Below are positions 1 to 8,564 of a stretch of DNA of 64,000 bases, piece after piece. Within the stretch, counting starts at the first letter, position 1, and the number at the start of each line of letters is the position of its first letter. The notes beneath the pieces are model-generated. The model searched no databases and had not been told where the DNA came from. It saw only the letters and a list, made by a program, of their open reading frames with translations. The position numbers and the translations under genes were made by a program. This DNA comes from Pseudomonas monteilii NBRC 103158 = DSM 14164 (GTDB taxonomy: Bacteria; Pseudomonadota; Gammaproteobacteria; Pseudomonadales; Pseudomonadaceae): assembly GCF_000730605.1 (NCBI RefSeq), contig NZ_BBIS01000017.1:124001-188000 (forward strand). Direction: 5' to 3'.

Positions 1-1
1 C

Positions 2-157
2 GTTGACTGGGGCGTGGGGCTTCCACTGGCGGTGGGCGGTTTGCTCAGCATCAGCTGGGGGGTGAAGTTGGCCCATGCGCTGCCCGAGAAGGTATTGCGG
101 GCGATGTTCTGTGTGTTTTTGGTGGTGTGTGCGGTGATGCTCGGGTTTGAACTTTGA
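2..157 (+). CDS. Sulfite exporter TauE/SafE-type permease, C-terminal end only
   Basis: An open frame from the window edge gives the last 51 residues of a membrane protein, ending in LGFEL and TGA at 155-157. The piece contains a glycine-rich turn (VGLPLAVGGLLSISWGVKLA), an amphipathic step (HALPEKVLRAMF) and a final hydrophobic helix. This layout is typical of the last two helices of TauE/SafE (DUF81) transporters, which export sulfite or related anions through the inner membrane. The rest of the gene lies to the left of the window, so the family call rests on the tail alone. Confidence 0.55.
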   Translation, partial: VDWGVGLPLAVGGLLSISWGVKLAHALPEKVLRAMFCVFLVVCAVMLGFEL

Positions 158-185
158 GATTGTGGGGCCGCAAAACGGCCCCCAA

Positions 186-1037
186 TTACTTGAACCCTTC
201 AACGATGTAGTCGGCCATGCAGTCGGTGATGGGTGACTGGGTCTGGGTGTTGCGCAACAGCATCACATTGGCCATGGGCAACTGCGGCAGCCCGTCCTGT
301 TCGCCCAGGATGCGGATGTTTCCGCCAATCAGACTCTGTAATTGCGCCGTCACCGCCAAGCCTGCCGTGACAATGGCAAAGATCGCCGCCAGGCTGGGGC
401 TGGTATAGGCAATGCGGTAGTCGATGCCCTGTGCTTCCAGTGCATTGCACGTCCAGGCCCGGCAGAAACAGTCGGTATTGAACAGCGCCACTGGCATCGG
501 CCGCTGCTCTTGCGGGCAAAAGCCTTCGGCGGCGGCCCACACCAGGCGTTCCTGGCGCAACAACTGGCCAACCTCGTTGCCCGGCTCGCGCGTGACGATG
601 GTAAGGTCCAGGTCCTGGCGCAGCATCAGCTGTTTGGACGAGTCGCAATGCACTTCTACCTGTACCAGAGGGTAGGCCTGGGCAAAGCTCGACAGAATGG
701 TCGGCAAAAAGCGCATGGCGTAGTCGTCTGGCGTGCCGATACGCACCAGCCCGACCATGTGCGGCATGCGCAAGGTATTGAACACCTCGCCATGCAGCTT
801 GAGGATGCGCCGGGCATAGCCCAGCAACACCTGGCCTTCAGCGGTGAGCCTGACCTGGCGGCCGTCACGCTCGAACAGCTGGCGCTGCAGAATGTCTTCT
901 TCCAGGCGTTTCATCTGCATGCTCACCGCCGACTGGGTGCGGTTGACCACTTCGCCAGCGCGCGTGAAACCGCCTTGCTCGGCAATGGCGACGAAGGTGC
1001 GCAGCACGTCCGCATCGAGGCTCTGGTACTGGGACAT
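186..1037 (-). CDS. LysR-family transcriptional regulator
   Basis: A 283-residue LysR regulator. The N-terminal winged helix-turn-helix (about residues 5-65) contains FTRAGEVVNRTQSAVSMQMK, and the co-inducer domain follows from about residue 90. I chose the ATG at 1037 because it opens directly onto the HTH and has GGAG a few bases upstream; the longer frame to 1133 adds a non-homologous leader. It runs away from the DUF1127 gene at 1135, with about 100 bp between them, so the two may share a control region. The co-inducer cannot be read from the sequence. Confidence 0.85.
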   Translation of the reverse strand: MSQYQSLDADVLRTFVAIAEQGGFTRAGEVVNRTQSAVSMQMKRLEEDILQRQLFERDGRQVRLTAEGQVLLGYARRILKLHGEVFNTLRMPHMVGLVRIGTPDDYAMRFLPTILSSFAQAYPLVQVEVHCDSSKQLMLRQDLDLTIVTREPGNEVGQLLRQERLVWAAAEGFCPQEQRPMPVALFNTDCFCRAWTCNALEAQGIDYRIAYTSPSLAAIFAIVTAGLAVTAQLQSLIGGNIRILGEQDGLPQLPMANVMLLRNTQTQSPITDCMADYIVEGFK

Positions 1038-1134
1038 TGCATCAATCTCCGAGATGCATGGCATCAGAAACATTCGTTGGATTGATCTTAAGCCCGGCGC
1101 GAGACTGAGGCCATCCAACACGGAGGGCTTCACG

Positions 1135-1353
1135 ATGAAAGGTCATGTCAGCAGCATCCAGCAACCTGCTTTCTCCCTGAACCATCTGTGGCATGCGGCC
1201 CTGCAGCGGCCGGTGCGCTGGCTGGAGTTGTACCGCCAGCGGCGAGAACTGGCCGCCCTCAGCGATGCTACCTTGCAGGACCTGGGGCTGAGCCGGGCGG
1301 ATGTCCAGCAAGAGGCCGAGCGGCCTTTCTGGGATGATCCGTTGAGAAAGTGA
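1135..1353 (+). CDS. Small DUF1127 (YjiS-like) protein
   Basis: A 72-residue basic protein starting at ATG 1135, with GGAGGG about 8 bp upstream. The C-terminal half (WLELYRQRRELAALSDATLQDLGLSRADV) is the DUF1127 signature, a short arginine-rich domain found in many proteobacterial small proteins. Some alphaproteobacterial members bind RNA or affect phosphate and carbon metabolism, but the role in Pseudomonas is not settled. It is divergent from the LysR gene at 186-1037, a common regulator/target layout, and is followed by a strong hairpin at 1395-1428. Confidence 0.8.
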   Translation: MKGHVSSIQQPAFSLNHLWHAALQRPVRWLELYRQRRELAALSDATLQDLGLSRADVQQEAERPFWDDPLRK

Positions 1354-1394
1354 GTTTGGGCTGGGGGGCTTGTCTTTAGCTTTTCAGCGCCTTT

Positions 1395-1428
1395 GAGATC
1401 GAGCGCCGCGCGGGCGGCGCTCGATCTC
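1395..1428. terminator. Perfect 15-bp inverted repeat between convergent genes
   Basis: Two arms, 1395-1409 and 1414-1428 (GAGATCGAGCGCCGC and its complement), enclose a 4-base loop. The hairpin lies between the DUF1127 gene and the convergent DAHP synthase gene. There is no clean T-tract, so it may work as a bidirectional barrier or be a dispersed genomic repeat rather than a classical terminator. Confidence 0.6.
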
Positions 1429-1464
1429 ACAGGCGGCACAAACCCCAAGGCATGCGCCCCAGCC

Positions 1465-2811
1465 TCACCGCCGTACTTGCTTCAACGTCTCGGCAATCAA
1501 AAATGCCAGCTCCAGCGACTGATCGGCATTCATCCGTGGGTCACAATGGGTGTGATAGCGGTCAGACAACGCATCTTCAGTGATCGGCCGGGCGCCGCCG
1601 ATGCATTCGGTGACGTTCTGCCCGGTCATCTCGATATGGATGCCGCCAGCATGGCTGCCCTCGGCCTGGTGTACCTGGAAGAACTGCTTCACTTCATCCA
1701 GGATCTGCGCAAAGTCGCGGGTCTTGTAGCCGGTGCTGGCCTTGATGGTATTGCCGTGCATCGGGTCCGAGCTCCACAGCACCTTTCGCCCCTCGCGTTC
1801 GACGGTGCGGATCAGCCCCGGCAGGTGGTCGCCAACCTTGCTCGCCCCCATGCGCACGATCAGGTTCAGGCGCCCGGGGTCATTGGCCGGGTTGAGCGTG
1901 TCGATCAGGCGTATCAGCTCTTCAGGGTTCATGCTGGGGCCGACCTTGACCCCGATCGGGTTGTGCACCCCACGCAGGAACTCCACATGGGCACCGTCCA
2001 GTTGGCGGGTGCGGTCGCCTATCCACAGCATGTGCGCCGAGCAGTCGTAGTAGTCGCCGGTCAGGCTGTCCTGGCGCACGAAGGCTTCTTCATAGTTCAG
2101 CAGCAGTGCTTCGTGGGCAGTGAAGAAGCTGGTTTCACGCAGTTGCGGCGCGCTGTCCAGGCCACAGGCGCGCATGAACGCCAGGGTTTCGTCAATGCGG
2201 TTGGCCAGCTGGTGGTACTTGTCGGCCAGCGCCGAGTTGGCAATGAAGTCCAGGTTCCACTTGTGCACCTGGTGCAGGTCGGCAAAGCCGCCCTGGGCAA
2301 AGGCGCGCAGCAGGTTGAGGCTGGCGGTGGCCTGGTGGTAGGCCTGCAGCAGGCGATCCGGGTCGGGGATGCGGCTTTTGGCATCAAAACCGATGCCGTT
2401 GACGATGTCGCCACGGTAGGCGGGCAGGGTGATGTCGCCGATGGTTTCATCGCCCGAGGAACGTGGCTTGGCAAACTGGCCGGCCATGCGGCCTACCTTG
2501 ACCACCGGGCAGCCGGCGGCAAAGGTCATCACGATTGCCATTTGCAGCAGCACCTTGAAGGTGTCGCGGATTTTCGCCGCCGAGAACTCGGCGAAGCTCT
2601 CGGCGCAGTCGCCCCCCTGCAGCAGGAAGGCGCGCCCTTCGGTCACCTCGGCAAACTGGCGGCGCAGCTCGCGTGCCTCGCCCGCGAACACCAGCGGCGG
2701 GTAGCTGGCCAGGGTTTGTTCAACCTTCAGCAAATGCGCCGCGTCGGGGTAGGTCGGTTGCTGCTGGATCGGCAGGGCGCGCCAGCTGTCAGGGCTCCAC
2801 GGTTGGTTCAT
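1465..2811 (-). CDS. Class II 3-deoxy-7-phosphoheptulonate (DAHP) synthase
   Basis: A 448-residue cytoplasmic enzyme that condenses phosphoenolpyruvate and erythrose 4-phosphate in the first step of the shikimate pathway. The class II (plant/actinobacterial-like) signature is visible throughout: [11 protein letters not shown] near residue 65, [25 protein letters not shown], a cluster around [10 protein letters not shown], and [10 protein letters not shown] followed by [18 protein letters not shown]. Cys in GGDCAE, His in MHGN and Glu in HIEMTG fit the metal-binding residues of the family. Length is normal. Pseudomonads usually carry this enzyme beside class I isozymes. The start has no close alternative. 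Confidence 0.93.
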   Translation of the reverse strand: MNQPWSPDSWRALPIQQQPTYPDAAHLLKVEQTLASYPPLVFAGEARELRRQFAEVTEGRAFLLQGGDCAESFAEFSAAKIRDTFKVLLQMAIVMTFAAGCPVVKVGRMAGQFAKPRSSGDETIGDITLPAYRGDIVNGIGFDAKSRIPDPDRLLQAYHQATASLNLLRAFAQGGFADLHQVHKWNLDFIANSALADKYHQLANRIDETLAFMRACGLDSAPQLRETSFFTAHEALLLNYEEAFVRQDSLTGDYYDCSAHMLWIGDRTRQLDGAHVEFLRGVHNPIGVKVGPSMNPEELIRLIDTLNPANDPGRLNLIVRMGASKVGDHLPGLIRTVEREGRKVLWSSDPMHGNTIKASTGYKTRDFAQILDEVKQFFQVHQAEGSHAGGIHIEMTGQNVTECIGGARPITEDALSDRYHTHCDPRMNADQSLELAFLIAETLKQVRR

Positions 2812-2927
2812 CTCGGGCTCGGTCTTGTCGGTTGTAGGCTATGGGCCATGGTAACAGTTGGCGCTGCGCTTGTTGCATCGAGGGTGTTGACGGACAATGC
2901 GCGTTTTTGCGCGGGCGGGTGGTAAGC

Positions 2928-3683
2928 ATGACGGCGGAACGGGAAGAGCGGCTGCTGGCACGGGTAGAGGACGCGTTTGGCGTCATCAGCGTGTACGAAG
3001 TAGACGACTACCGCTTTCTGGAATTCGGCGATGCCATCGAGCAAAGCTGTGTGTTCACGGCCGACCCGAGTTGGCTGGAGTACGACTACACACGCGCCAT
3101 GCTGGTGGGGGCGCTGTGCCACGAGCAGCCCGAGAGTGCGCTGTTTCTTGGCCTGGGGGCCGGCACGCTGACCCAGGCCTGCATGAAGTTCCTGCCGCTG
3201 GAAGACATCGAAGCCATCGAACTGCGACCGGACGTGCCACGCCTGGCCATGGAGTACCTGGGGCTGGATGACGACCCTCGGCTGTATGTGCGTATCGGCG
3301 ATGCCCTGGAGTTGCTGCCCACGGCGGAGAAGGCCGACCTGCTGTTCGTCGACCTGTACACCGACCACGGGCCGGGCGTGGGGCACCTGGCGTGGAACTT
3401 CCTGGAGAACTGCCAGCAGCAGTTGAACCCGGGCGGTTGGCTGGTGATCAACCAGTGGGCCACCGATGACGGCAAGCCGCTGGGTGCGGCGTTGCTGCGT
3501 GGGTTGTACCACCGGCATTACTGGGAGCTGCCGGTGAAGGAAGGCAATGTGATCTTGCTGGTGCCGGCTGATCTGGAACAATCGCTGGACCTGGAAGGCT
3601 TGCGGGCGCGTGCCGAAGCGCTGGCACCTCGGTTGGGGTATAGCCTTGAGGGGTTGATCCGCGAGATTCGGCCGGCTACCTGA
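2928..3683 (+). CDS. Spermidine synthase-like methyltransferase-fold protein
   Basis: A 251-residue protein with a Rossmann SAM-type fold: FLGLGAGTLTQA is the glycine-rich loop, AIELRPDV the acidic end of strand 2, and LLFVDLYTDHGPG a strand-4-like motif as in spermidine synthases. It resembles the SpeE-like proteins annotated as spermine/spermidine synthase in Pseudomonas, but lacks an obvious N-terminal tetramerisation strand, so the substrate is unproven. I chose ATG 2928 over the frame start at 2841 because homology begins at MTAEREERLL. It is divergent from the DAHP synthase gene. Confidence 0.72.
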   Translation: MTAEREERLLARVEDAFGVISVYEVDDYRFLEFGDAIEQSCVFTADPSWLEYDYTRAMLVGALCHEQPESALFLGLGAGTLTQACMKFLPLEDIEAIELRPDVPRLAMEYLGLDDDPRLYVRIGDALELLPTAEKADLLFVDLYTDHGPGVGHLAWNFLENCQQQLNPGGWLVINQWATDDGKPLGAALLRGLYHRHYWELPVKEGNVILLVPADLEQSLDLEGLRARAEALAPRLGYSLEGLIREIRPAT

Positions 3684-3816
3684 ATGCCTGGCACGGTCAG
3701 TGTAGGAGCGGCCGCGTCAGCCTTGAAAGAATTATCGATTCAGCTTGATGCAATTGATGGCCCGACAATGGCCTTTCACCGCGAAAATATTCCTCACGTC
3801 CCCGCACGATTTCGGG

Positions 3817-3926
3817 TATAGTACGCGCCGGTCTTTTAGCGGACCTCAAAATCAGGTGGTGCAAATCCTCCGAGTCCAGCTTCGGCTGCACGTCCGCTAG
3901 GCGGACCTTCCCACGTTTTCTTTTTC
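3817..3926 (+). promoter_or_regulatory. Structured deaD leader with mutually exclusive hairpins
   Basis: The 355-bp gap 3684-4038 holds the deaD leader. A TATAGT -10 box lies at 3817-3822, with only a weak -35. The predicted transcript opens with TAGCGGAC (3837-3844), which can pair with GTCCGCTA (3892-3899). Inside lie an ACCT-CAAAATC-AGGT arm and a CAGC-TTCG-GCTG hairpin. The same GTCCGC (3892-3897) can instead pair with GCGGAC (3901-3906), and a T-rich run follows (3915-3926). This is an either/or arrangement like an attenuator. The pairings are read directly; the function is inferred. Confidence 0.5.
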
Positions 3927-4038
3927 AATCGTTTTCGCAAATCCCCGCCGCCAAAGCTGCCTGGGTGACCTGACGGTCTTTCAAGGCATGTGCAGCTTTG
4001 GAGCATGGGTCTTTGCGGATGCACCTAGAGGCAGACCC

Positions 4039-5718
4039 ATGACCCAGGAAACCGGCGGCTTCGCCGCTCTCGATCTTAATCCGAATATTGTTGCTGCCGT
4101 TCTGGCGACCGGCTACGAAGAGCCGTCCGCCATTCAGCAACAATCGATCCCGATCATCCTCGCCGGTCACGACATGATCGGCCAGGCGCAGACGGGCACC
4201 GGCAAGACCGCTGCCTTCGCCCTGCCGATCCTCAACAAGATCGATGTGAGCAAGCGCGAACCGCAAGCCCTGATCCTGGCGCCAACCCGTGAGTTGGCGC
4301 TGCAAGTTGCTACCGCTTTCGAAACTTACGCCAAGCAGATGCCAGGCGTGAACGTGGTTGCCGTGTACGGTGGTGCCCCGATGGGCCCACAGCTGCGTGC
4401 AATCCGCAACGGCGCGCAAATCGTGGTGGCCACCCCGGGCCGCCTGTGCGACCACCTGCGTCGTGACGAAAAAGTCCTGTCGACCGTGCAGTACCTGGTG
4501 CTGGACGAAGCCGACGAGATGCTGAAGCTGGGCTTCATGGACGACCTCGAAGTGATCTTCGACGCAATCCCGGCTACCCGTCAGACCGTGCTGTTCTCCG
4601 CAACCCTGCCTTCGTCGATCCGTTCGATCGCCGAGCGCCACCTGCGTGAGCCCAAGCACGTCAAGATCCAGAGCAAGACCCAGACCGTTACCGCGATCGA
4701 GCAGGCTCACCTGATGGTCCACGCCGACCAGAAGATCCCGGCTGTGCTGCGTCTGCTGGAAGTGGAAGAGTTCGACGCGCTGATCGCCTTCGTGCGCACC
4801 AAGCAAGCCACCCTGGACCTGGCCGCCGCGCTGGAAGCCAAAGGCTACAAGGCTGCCGCGCTGAACGGCGACATCGCCCAGAACCAGCGTGAGCGCGTGA
4901 TCGACTCGCTCAAGGATGGCCGCCTGGACATCGTCGTCGCCACCGACGTCGCCGCCCGTGGCCTGGACGTACCGCGCATCACTCACGTATTCAACGTTGA
5001 CATGCCGTACGACCCGGAGTCCTACGTACACCGTATCGGCCGTACCGGCCGTGCCGGTCGCGATGGCCGTGCGCTGCTGCTGGTCACCCCGCGTGAGCGC
5101 CGCATGCTGCAGGTGATCGAGCGTGTTACCGGTCAGAAGGTAGCCGAAGCCCGCCTGCCGAATGCCCAGGCCGTGCTGGATGCCCGCATCAAGAAGCTGA
5201 CTTCGAGCCTGGCGCCGCTGGTAGCCGAAGCCGAAGCCACCCACGGCGACCTGTTCGACCGCCTGACCACCGACCTGGGTTGCAGTGCCCGTGCCCTGGC
5301 TTCGGCCCTGCTGCGCAAGGCCACCAATGGCCAGGCGCTGGATCTGGCGGCGGTAGAGCGTGAGCAGCCGCTGGTGCCTAGCTTTGCCCCGCGTGGCGAG
5401 CGTACCGAGCGTGGTGAGCGTGGCGAGCGCCCAGACCGTGGCGACCGTGAGCGCCGTGCGCCAATGCCGCTGGCCGAAGGCCGTGTGCGTTGCCGTACTG
5501 CCTTGGGTGCCCGTGACGGCATCGCTGCCAAGAACCTGCTGGGTGCGATCCTCAACGAAGGTGGCCTGGCCCGTGACGCCATCGGTCGCATCCAGGTGCG
5601 CGACAGCTTCAGCCTGGTCGAGCTGCCGGAAGATGGCCTGGAGAAGCTGCTGTCCAAGCTCAAGGACACCCGCGTGGCTGGTAAGCAGCTGAAGCTGCGT
5701 CGCTACCGCGAGGATTGA
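4039..5718 (+). CDS. deaD: ATP-dependent DEAD-box RNA helicase DeaD/CsdA
   Basis: A 559-residue DEAD-box helicase that unwinds RNA duplexes during ribosome assembly and mRNA turnover, especially in the cold. Visible motifs in order: Q motif (about 33-36), AQTGTGKT (50-57), PTREL (82-86), DEAD (156-159), SAT (187-189), and ARGLDVP and HRIGRTGRAGR in the second RecA domain. An Arg/Gly/Glu-rich repeat linker (RGERTERGERGERPDRGDR) follows, then a C-terminal DbpA/CsdA-type RNA-binding domain. ATG 4039 has AGAGG upstream and sits at the start of homology; the longer frame from 3988 is leader. A clear terminator follows. Confidence 0.95.
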   Translation: MTQETGGFAALDLNPNIVAAVLATGYEEPSAIQQQSIPIILAGHDMIGQAQTGTGKTAAFALPILNKIDVSKREPQALILAPTRELALQVATAFETYAKQMPGVNVVAVYGGAPMGPQLRAIRNGAQIVVATPGRLCDHLRRDEKVLSTVQYLVLDEADEMLKLGFMDDLEVIFDAIPATRQTVLFSATLPSSIRSIAERHLREPKHVKIQSKTQTVTAIEQAHLMVHADQKIPAVLRLLEVEEFDALIAFVRTKQATLDLAAALEAKGYKAAALNGDIAQNQRERVIDSLKDGRLDIVVATDVAARGLDVPRITHVFNVDMPYDPESYVHRIGRTGRAGRDGRALLLVTPRERRMLQVIERVTGQKVAEARLPNAQAVLDARIKKLTSSLAPLVAEAEATHGDLFDRLTTDLGCSARALASALLRKATNGQALDLAAVEREQPLVPSFAPRGERTERGERGERPDRGDRERRAPMPLAEGRVRCRTALGARDGIAAKNLLGAILNEGGLARDAIGRIQVRDSFSLVELPEDGLEKLLSKLKDTRVAGKQLKLRRYRED

Positions 5719-5734
5719 TCCTGGCGCAATGAAA

Positions 5735-5764
5735 AAATCCCCGGCCTTGGCTGGGGATTTTTTT
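5735..5764 (+). terminator. Rho-independent terminator after deaD
   Basis: An inverted repeat, AAATCCCCGGCC / GCTGGGGATTT with a 3-base loop and one mismatched pair, ends in a run of seven T residues, 17 bp after the deaD stop. Confidence 0.9.
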
Positions 5765-5804
5765 GCCTGTGGGATTTTGGGGCGCCAAGCGCTCCTGGCT
5801 ATCG

Positions 5805-6572
5805 TCAGTCGAACCGATAAATGTCCATCCCCAAAGCCCCTAAGGTAAACCCTTGGTGCACCACCCCAAACCTGTCCCCAGCTCCAAGGGCAAAAAACAG
5901 CGGCAGCAAATGCTCATCACTGGGATGGTTGCGCACCGCATACGGCGCTTGCTGCCGGTAATCCAGCAGCGCCGCCCGGTCATCCGCCTGCAACCGCTCC
6001 ACCACCCAGTCCCTGAACGCCAGTGCCCAAGGCTCGATCACATCCGGCCCGGCGTGCCAGTCCAGCTCGCCCAGGTTATGGGTGATACTGCCCGAGCCAA
6101 TCAGCAGAATACCTTCACGGCGCAGCCCCGCCAGCGCCTGGCCCACCTTCAATTGCAGCACCGGCCCCATGCGGCTGGGCAGCGATACCTGCACCACCGG
6201 AATGCTCGCATCCGGGTACATCAGCGACAGCGGCACCCAGGCGCCGTGGTCGAACGGCCGTTGCGCATCCAGCCGGGCCGGCAGGCCGGCATTCGTGAGT
6301 CGTTCGCTTACCTTGGCAGCCAGCGCAGGCTCGCCCGGCGCGGGGTACTGCACGGCGTACAACGCCGGCGGGAAGCCGTAGAAGTCATGCCAGGTTTCGG
6401 GTTGCGCGCTGCTGGTCACCAGCAGTTCAGGGCTTTCCCAGTGCGCCGACACCACCACGATGGCCTTCGGCCTTGGCAGGCTGTTGGCCAGCCCGGCCAG
6501 GGCCGGCCCGCTGGCACCCGGGTGCAGGGCGAGCATGGGGGAACCATGGGAGATGAACAGGCTGGGCAGCAT
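5805..6572 (-). CDS. ygiD: 4,5-DOPA extradiol dioxygenase-family protein (YgiD/LigB type)
   Basis: A 255-residue member of the LigB superfamily of extradiol ring-cleavage enzymes. The N-terminus reads LFISHGSPMLAL, and further histidines occur in SAHWES, DHGAW and the C-terminal NHPSDEH, consistent with the metal site of E. coli YgiD/ZupT-adjacent dioxygenases. The physiological substrate is unknown. I set the start at ATG 6572 (MLPSLF) because the extra nine residues upstream are not conserved in this family. It is divergent from tpm, with about 110 bp between the two starts. Confidence 0.8.
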   Translation of the reverse strand: MLPSLFISHGSPMLALHPGASGPALAGLANSLPRPKAIVVVSAHWESPELLVTSSAQPETWHDFYGFPPALYAVQYPAPGEPALAAKVSERLTNAGLPARLDAQRPFDHGAWVPLSLMYPDASIPVVQVSLPSRMGPVLQLKVGQALAGLRREGILLIGSGSITHNLGELDWHAGPDVIEPWALAFRDWVVERLQADDRAALLDYRQQAPYAVRNHPSDEHLLPLFFALGAGDRFGVVHQGFTLGALGMDIYRFD

Positions 6573-6682
6573 GGCGAGGTCCTGAGGGTTAAGATGCACT
6601 CATCTTCGATCAGAAACTGATCGATATCCATCGCAAGTTTTACGCGTTTTCTATCGGTTTACTCGATAAACAAGGAGCAACC

Positions 6683-7333
6683 ATGGAGCCAGCGTTCTGG
6701 CAAAAACGGTGGGCCGACAACCAGATCGGCTTCCACCAGGGGCAGGTCAATCCGTACCTGCAAGCGCACTGGCCAGCACTGGGCCTGGCGCCAGGCAGCC
6801 GCGTGCTGGTGCCGCTGTGCGGCAAAAGCCTGGACCTGGCCTGGCTGGCGGGGCAGGGGTACCACGTGTTGGGCGTGGAACTGTCGCGGCGGGCGGTGGA
6901 GGGCTTCTTCCGTGAGCATGGGCTTGAAGCCGAGGTGCGTCAGCAAGGCGCATTCGAGGTATGGCGCCAGGGTAACGTCGAACTGTGGTGTGGCGATTTC
7001 TTCGCGTTGCGCGCGCAGGACATTGGCGACTGCGTGGGGCTTTATGATCGGGCGGCGCTGATTGCGCTGCCGCTGCAGATGCGTGCGAAGTACATGGAGG
7101 CGTTGTCGGCGTTGTTGCCGGTGAGGTGTCAGGGGCTGTTGGTGACGCTGAATTATGACCAGGCGCTGCTGGATGGGCCGCCGTTTTCGGTGGGGGATGA
7201 AGAGGTGCGGCAGGGGTTGGTCGGGTGGCAGGTGGATGAGCTGGAAGTTGTAGAGCTTATTCAGGAAAGCCCGAAGTTTTCGCAGGCCGGGGCTTCCAGC
7301 CTGTTGGAGCGGGTGTATCGGGTCCGCCGGTGA
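6683..7333 (+). CDS. tpm: Thiopurine S-methyltransferase
   Basis: A 216-residue cytosolic SAM-dependent methyltransferase. In pseudomonads Tpm methylates thiopurines and confers tellurite or selenite tolerance by methylation. The family start WQKRW..NQIGFHQ and the SAM-binding sequence VLVPLCGKSLDLAWLA are clear, followed by GVELSRRAVEGFF. Length matches bacterial TPMT (about 217). ATG 6683 is preceded by AAGGAG. A bidirectional terminator at 7344-7371 separates it from the convergent htpX. Confidence 0.93.
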   Translation: MEPAFWQKRWADNQIGFHQGQVNPYLQAHWPALGLAPGSRVLVPLCGKSLDLAWLAGQGYHVLGVELSRRAVEGFFREHGLEAEVRQQGAFEVWRQGNVELWCGDFFALRAQDIGDCVGLYDRAALIALPLQMRAKYMEALSALLPVRCQGLLVTLNYDQALLDGPPFSVGDEEVRQGLVGWQVDELEVVELIQESPKFSQAGASSLLERVYRVRR

Positions 7334-7343
7334 CGCACGCATG

Positions 7344-7371
7344 AAAAAGGGCGACCGAAGTCGCCCTTTTT
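7344..7371. terminator. Bidirectional terminator between tpm and htpX
   Basis: AAAAAGGGCGAC, a 4-base CGAA loop, and GTCGCCCTTTTT. The A- and T-runs on the two sides let it serve both convergent genes. Confidence 0.92.
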
Positions 7372-7386
7372 GCATTGCCAAGTGGA

Positions 7387-8274
7387 TCAACCGCGACGGC
7401 GCAGGGCCTCGATACGGTCTTCCAGCGGCGGGTGGCTCATCAGCAGCCCGGCCAGGCCGTGCTTCAGGCCGCCGTTGATGCCGAAGGCCTTCATGGTGTC
7501 AGGCATGTGCACCGGCAGACCTTGCTCTACGCGCAGGCGCTGCAGGGCGCCGATCATCGCTGCGGTACCGGCCAGCTGCGCACCGGCCTCGTCGGCGCGG
7601 TATTCGCGGCGGCGCGAGAACCACATCACGATCATGCTGGCCAGGATGCCCAGGATCAGCTCGGCAACGATGGTTGCCACGTAGTAGGCAATGCCTTGGC
7701 CTTCTTCGTTCTTGAAAATGACCTTGTCGACGAAGTTGCCGATGATGCGTGCGAAGAACATCACGAAGGTGTTCACCACGCCCTGCACCAGCGCCAGGGT
7801 GACCATGTCGCCGTTGGCCACGTGGCCGATTTCGTGGGCCAACACCGCACGCACTTCATCGGGCGAGAAACGCTCCAGCAGGCCCTGGGACACGGCCACC
7901 AGCGCGTCGTTGCGGTTCCAGCCGGTGGCGAAGGCGTTGGCCTCGTACGCCGGGAAAATACCCACCTCGGGCATTTTGATGCCCGCTTCACGGGACAGCT
8001 CTTCGACCGTTTGCAGCAGCCACTGCTCGTGGCGGGTGCGCGGCTGGCTGATGATCTGGGTGCCGGTGCTCATCTTCGCCATCCACTTGGAGATGAAGAG
8101 CGAGACCAGGGAGCCGGCAAAGCCGAACACGGCGCAGAACACCAGCAGGCTGCTGAGGTTCAGGTCGACCCCGTTGGCGGCCATGAACCCGTTGAAACCG
8201 AACAGGCTCAGGGTAATGCTTGCAACCAGCACCACCGCGAGGTTGGTGGCCACAAACAACAGAATGCGCATCAT
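7387..8274 (-). CDS. htpX: Membrane zinc metalloprotease HtpX
   Basis: A 295-residue inner-membrane M48 protease that degrades misfolded membrane proteins alongside FtsH. Two N-terminal membrane helices (about 4-25 and 41-62) precede the zinc motif HEIGH (147-151). Two further hydrophobic stretches follow, then the downstream REYRADE segment that supplies the third zinc ligand. Length is as expected for gammaproteobacterial HtpX. It starts at ATG 8274. Confidence 0.95.
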   Translation of the reverse strand: MMRILLFVATNLAVVLVASITLSLFGFNGFMAANGVDLNLSSLLVFCAVFGFAGSLVSLFISKWMAKMSTGTQIISQPRTRHEQWLLQTVEELSREAGIKMPEVGIFPAYEANAFATGWNRNDALVAVSQGLLERFSPDEVRAVLAHEIGHVANGDMVTLALVQGVVNTFVMFFARIIGNFVDKVIFKNEEGQGIAYYVATIVAELILGILASMIVMWFSRRREYRADEAGAQLAGTAAMIGALQRLRVEQGLPVHMPDTMKAFGINGGLKHGLAGLLMSHPPLEDRIEALRRRG

Positions 8275-8472
8275 GGTTGTTACGTTCTCCTGACGGATGA
8301 ATTGTCGCTTACTGCGGGGTATATAAGGGGCCTGCCGCGCCGATTCAATCGGGCGACTATTTCAAACTGTGTACGGCGGAGTATGGCAGAGGATGGCGCG
8401 GGGGCTGTGGGATAGAGCGTTGCAGGATGTAAGAAACATCCTGTGAGATTGCAAGGGGCTGCTGTGCAGCCC

Positions 8473-8559
8473 ATCGCCGGCAAGCCAGCTCCCACAGGAT
8501 TGGCGCAGATTTCAAACCTTGTGTGTACCTGTGGGAGCGGGCTTGCCCGCGAAGAGGCC
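8473..8559. repeat. Inverted pair of REP-like repeats
   Basis: The 290-bp gap between htpX and alaA contains two facing copies of a REP-like sequence. One is at 8473-8497 (ends AGCTCCCACAG) and the other at 8529-8559 (starts CTGTGGGAGCGGGC). They form a long imperfect palindrome of the kind scattered through P. putida-group genomes. No gene is seen in the gap. Confidence 0.7.
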
Positions 8560-8564
8560 ATCAC

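Noticed and set aside
1393..2925. A 510-residue plus-strand open frame
   Set aside because: It is the antisense of the DAHP synthase gene, whose motifs are unmistakable; long antisense frames are common in GC-rich DNA.
3837..3899. A possible tRNA gene upstream of deaD
   Set aside because: There is an acceptor-like stem and an anticodon-like arm, but no D-arm, no proper T-arm and no CCA; it is better treated as a structured leader.
8473..8559. Short repeats that could suggest a CRISPR array
   Set aside because: Only two facing, imperfect copies with no regular spacers and no cas genes; they are REP-type repeats.
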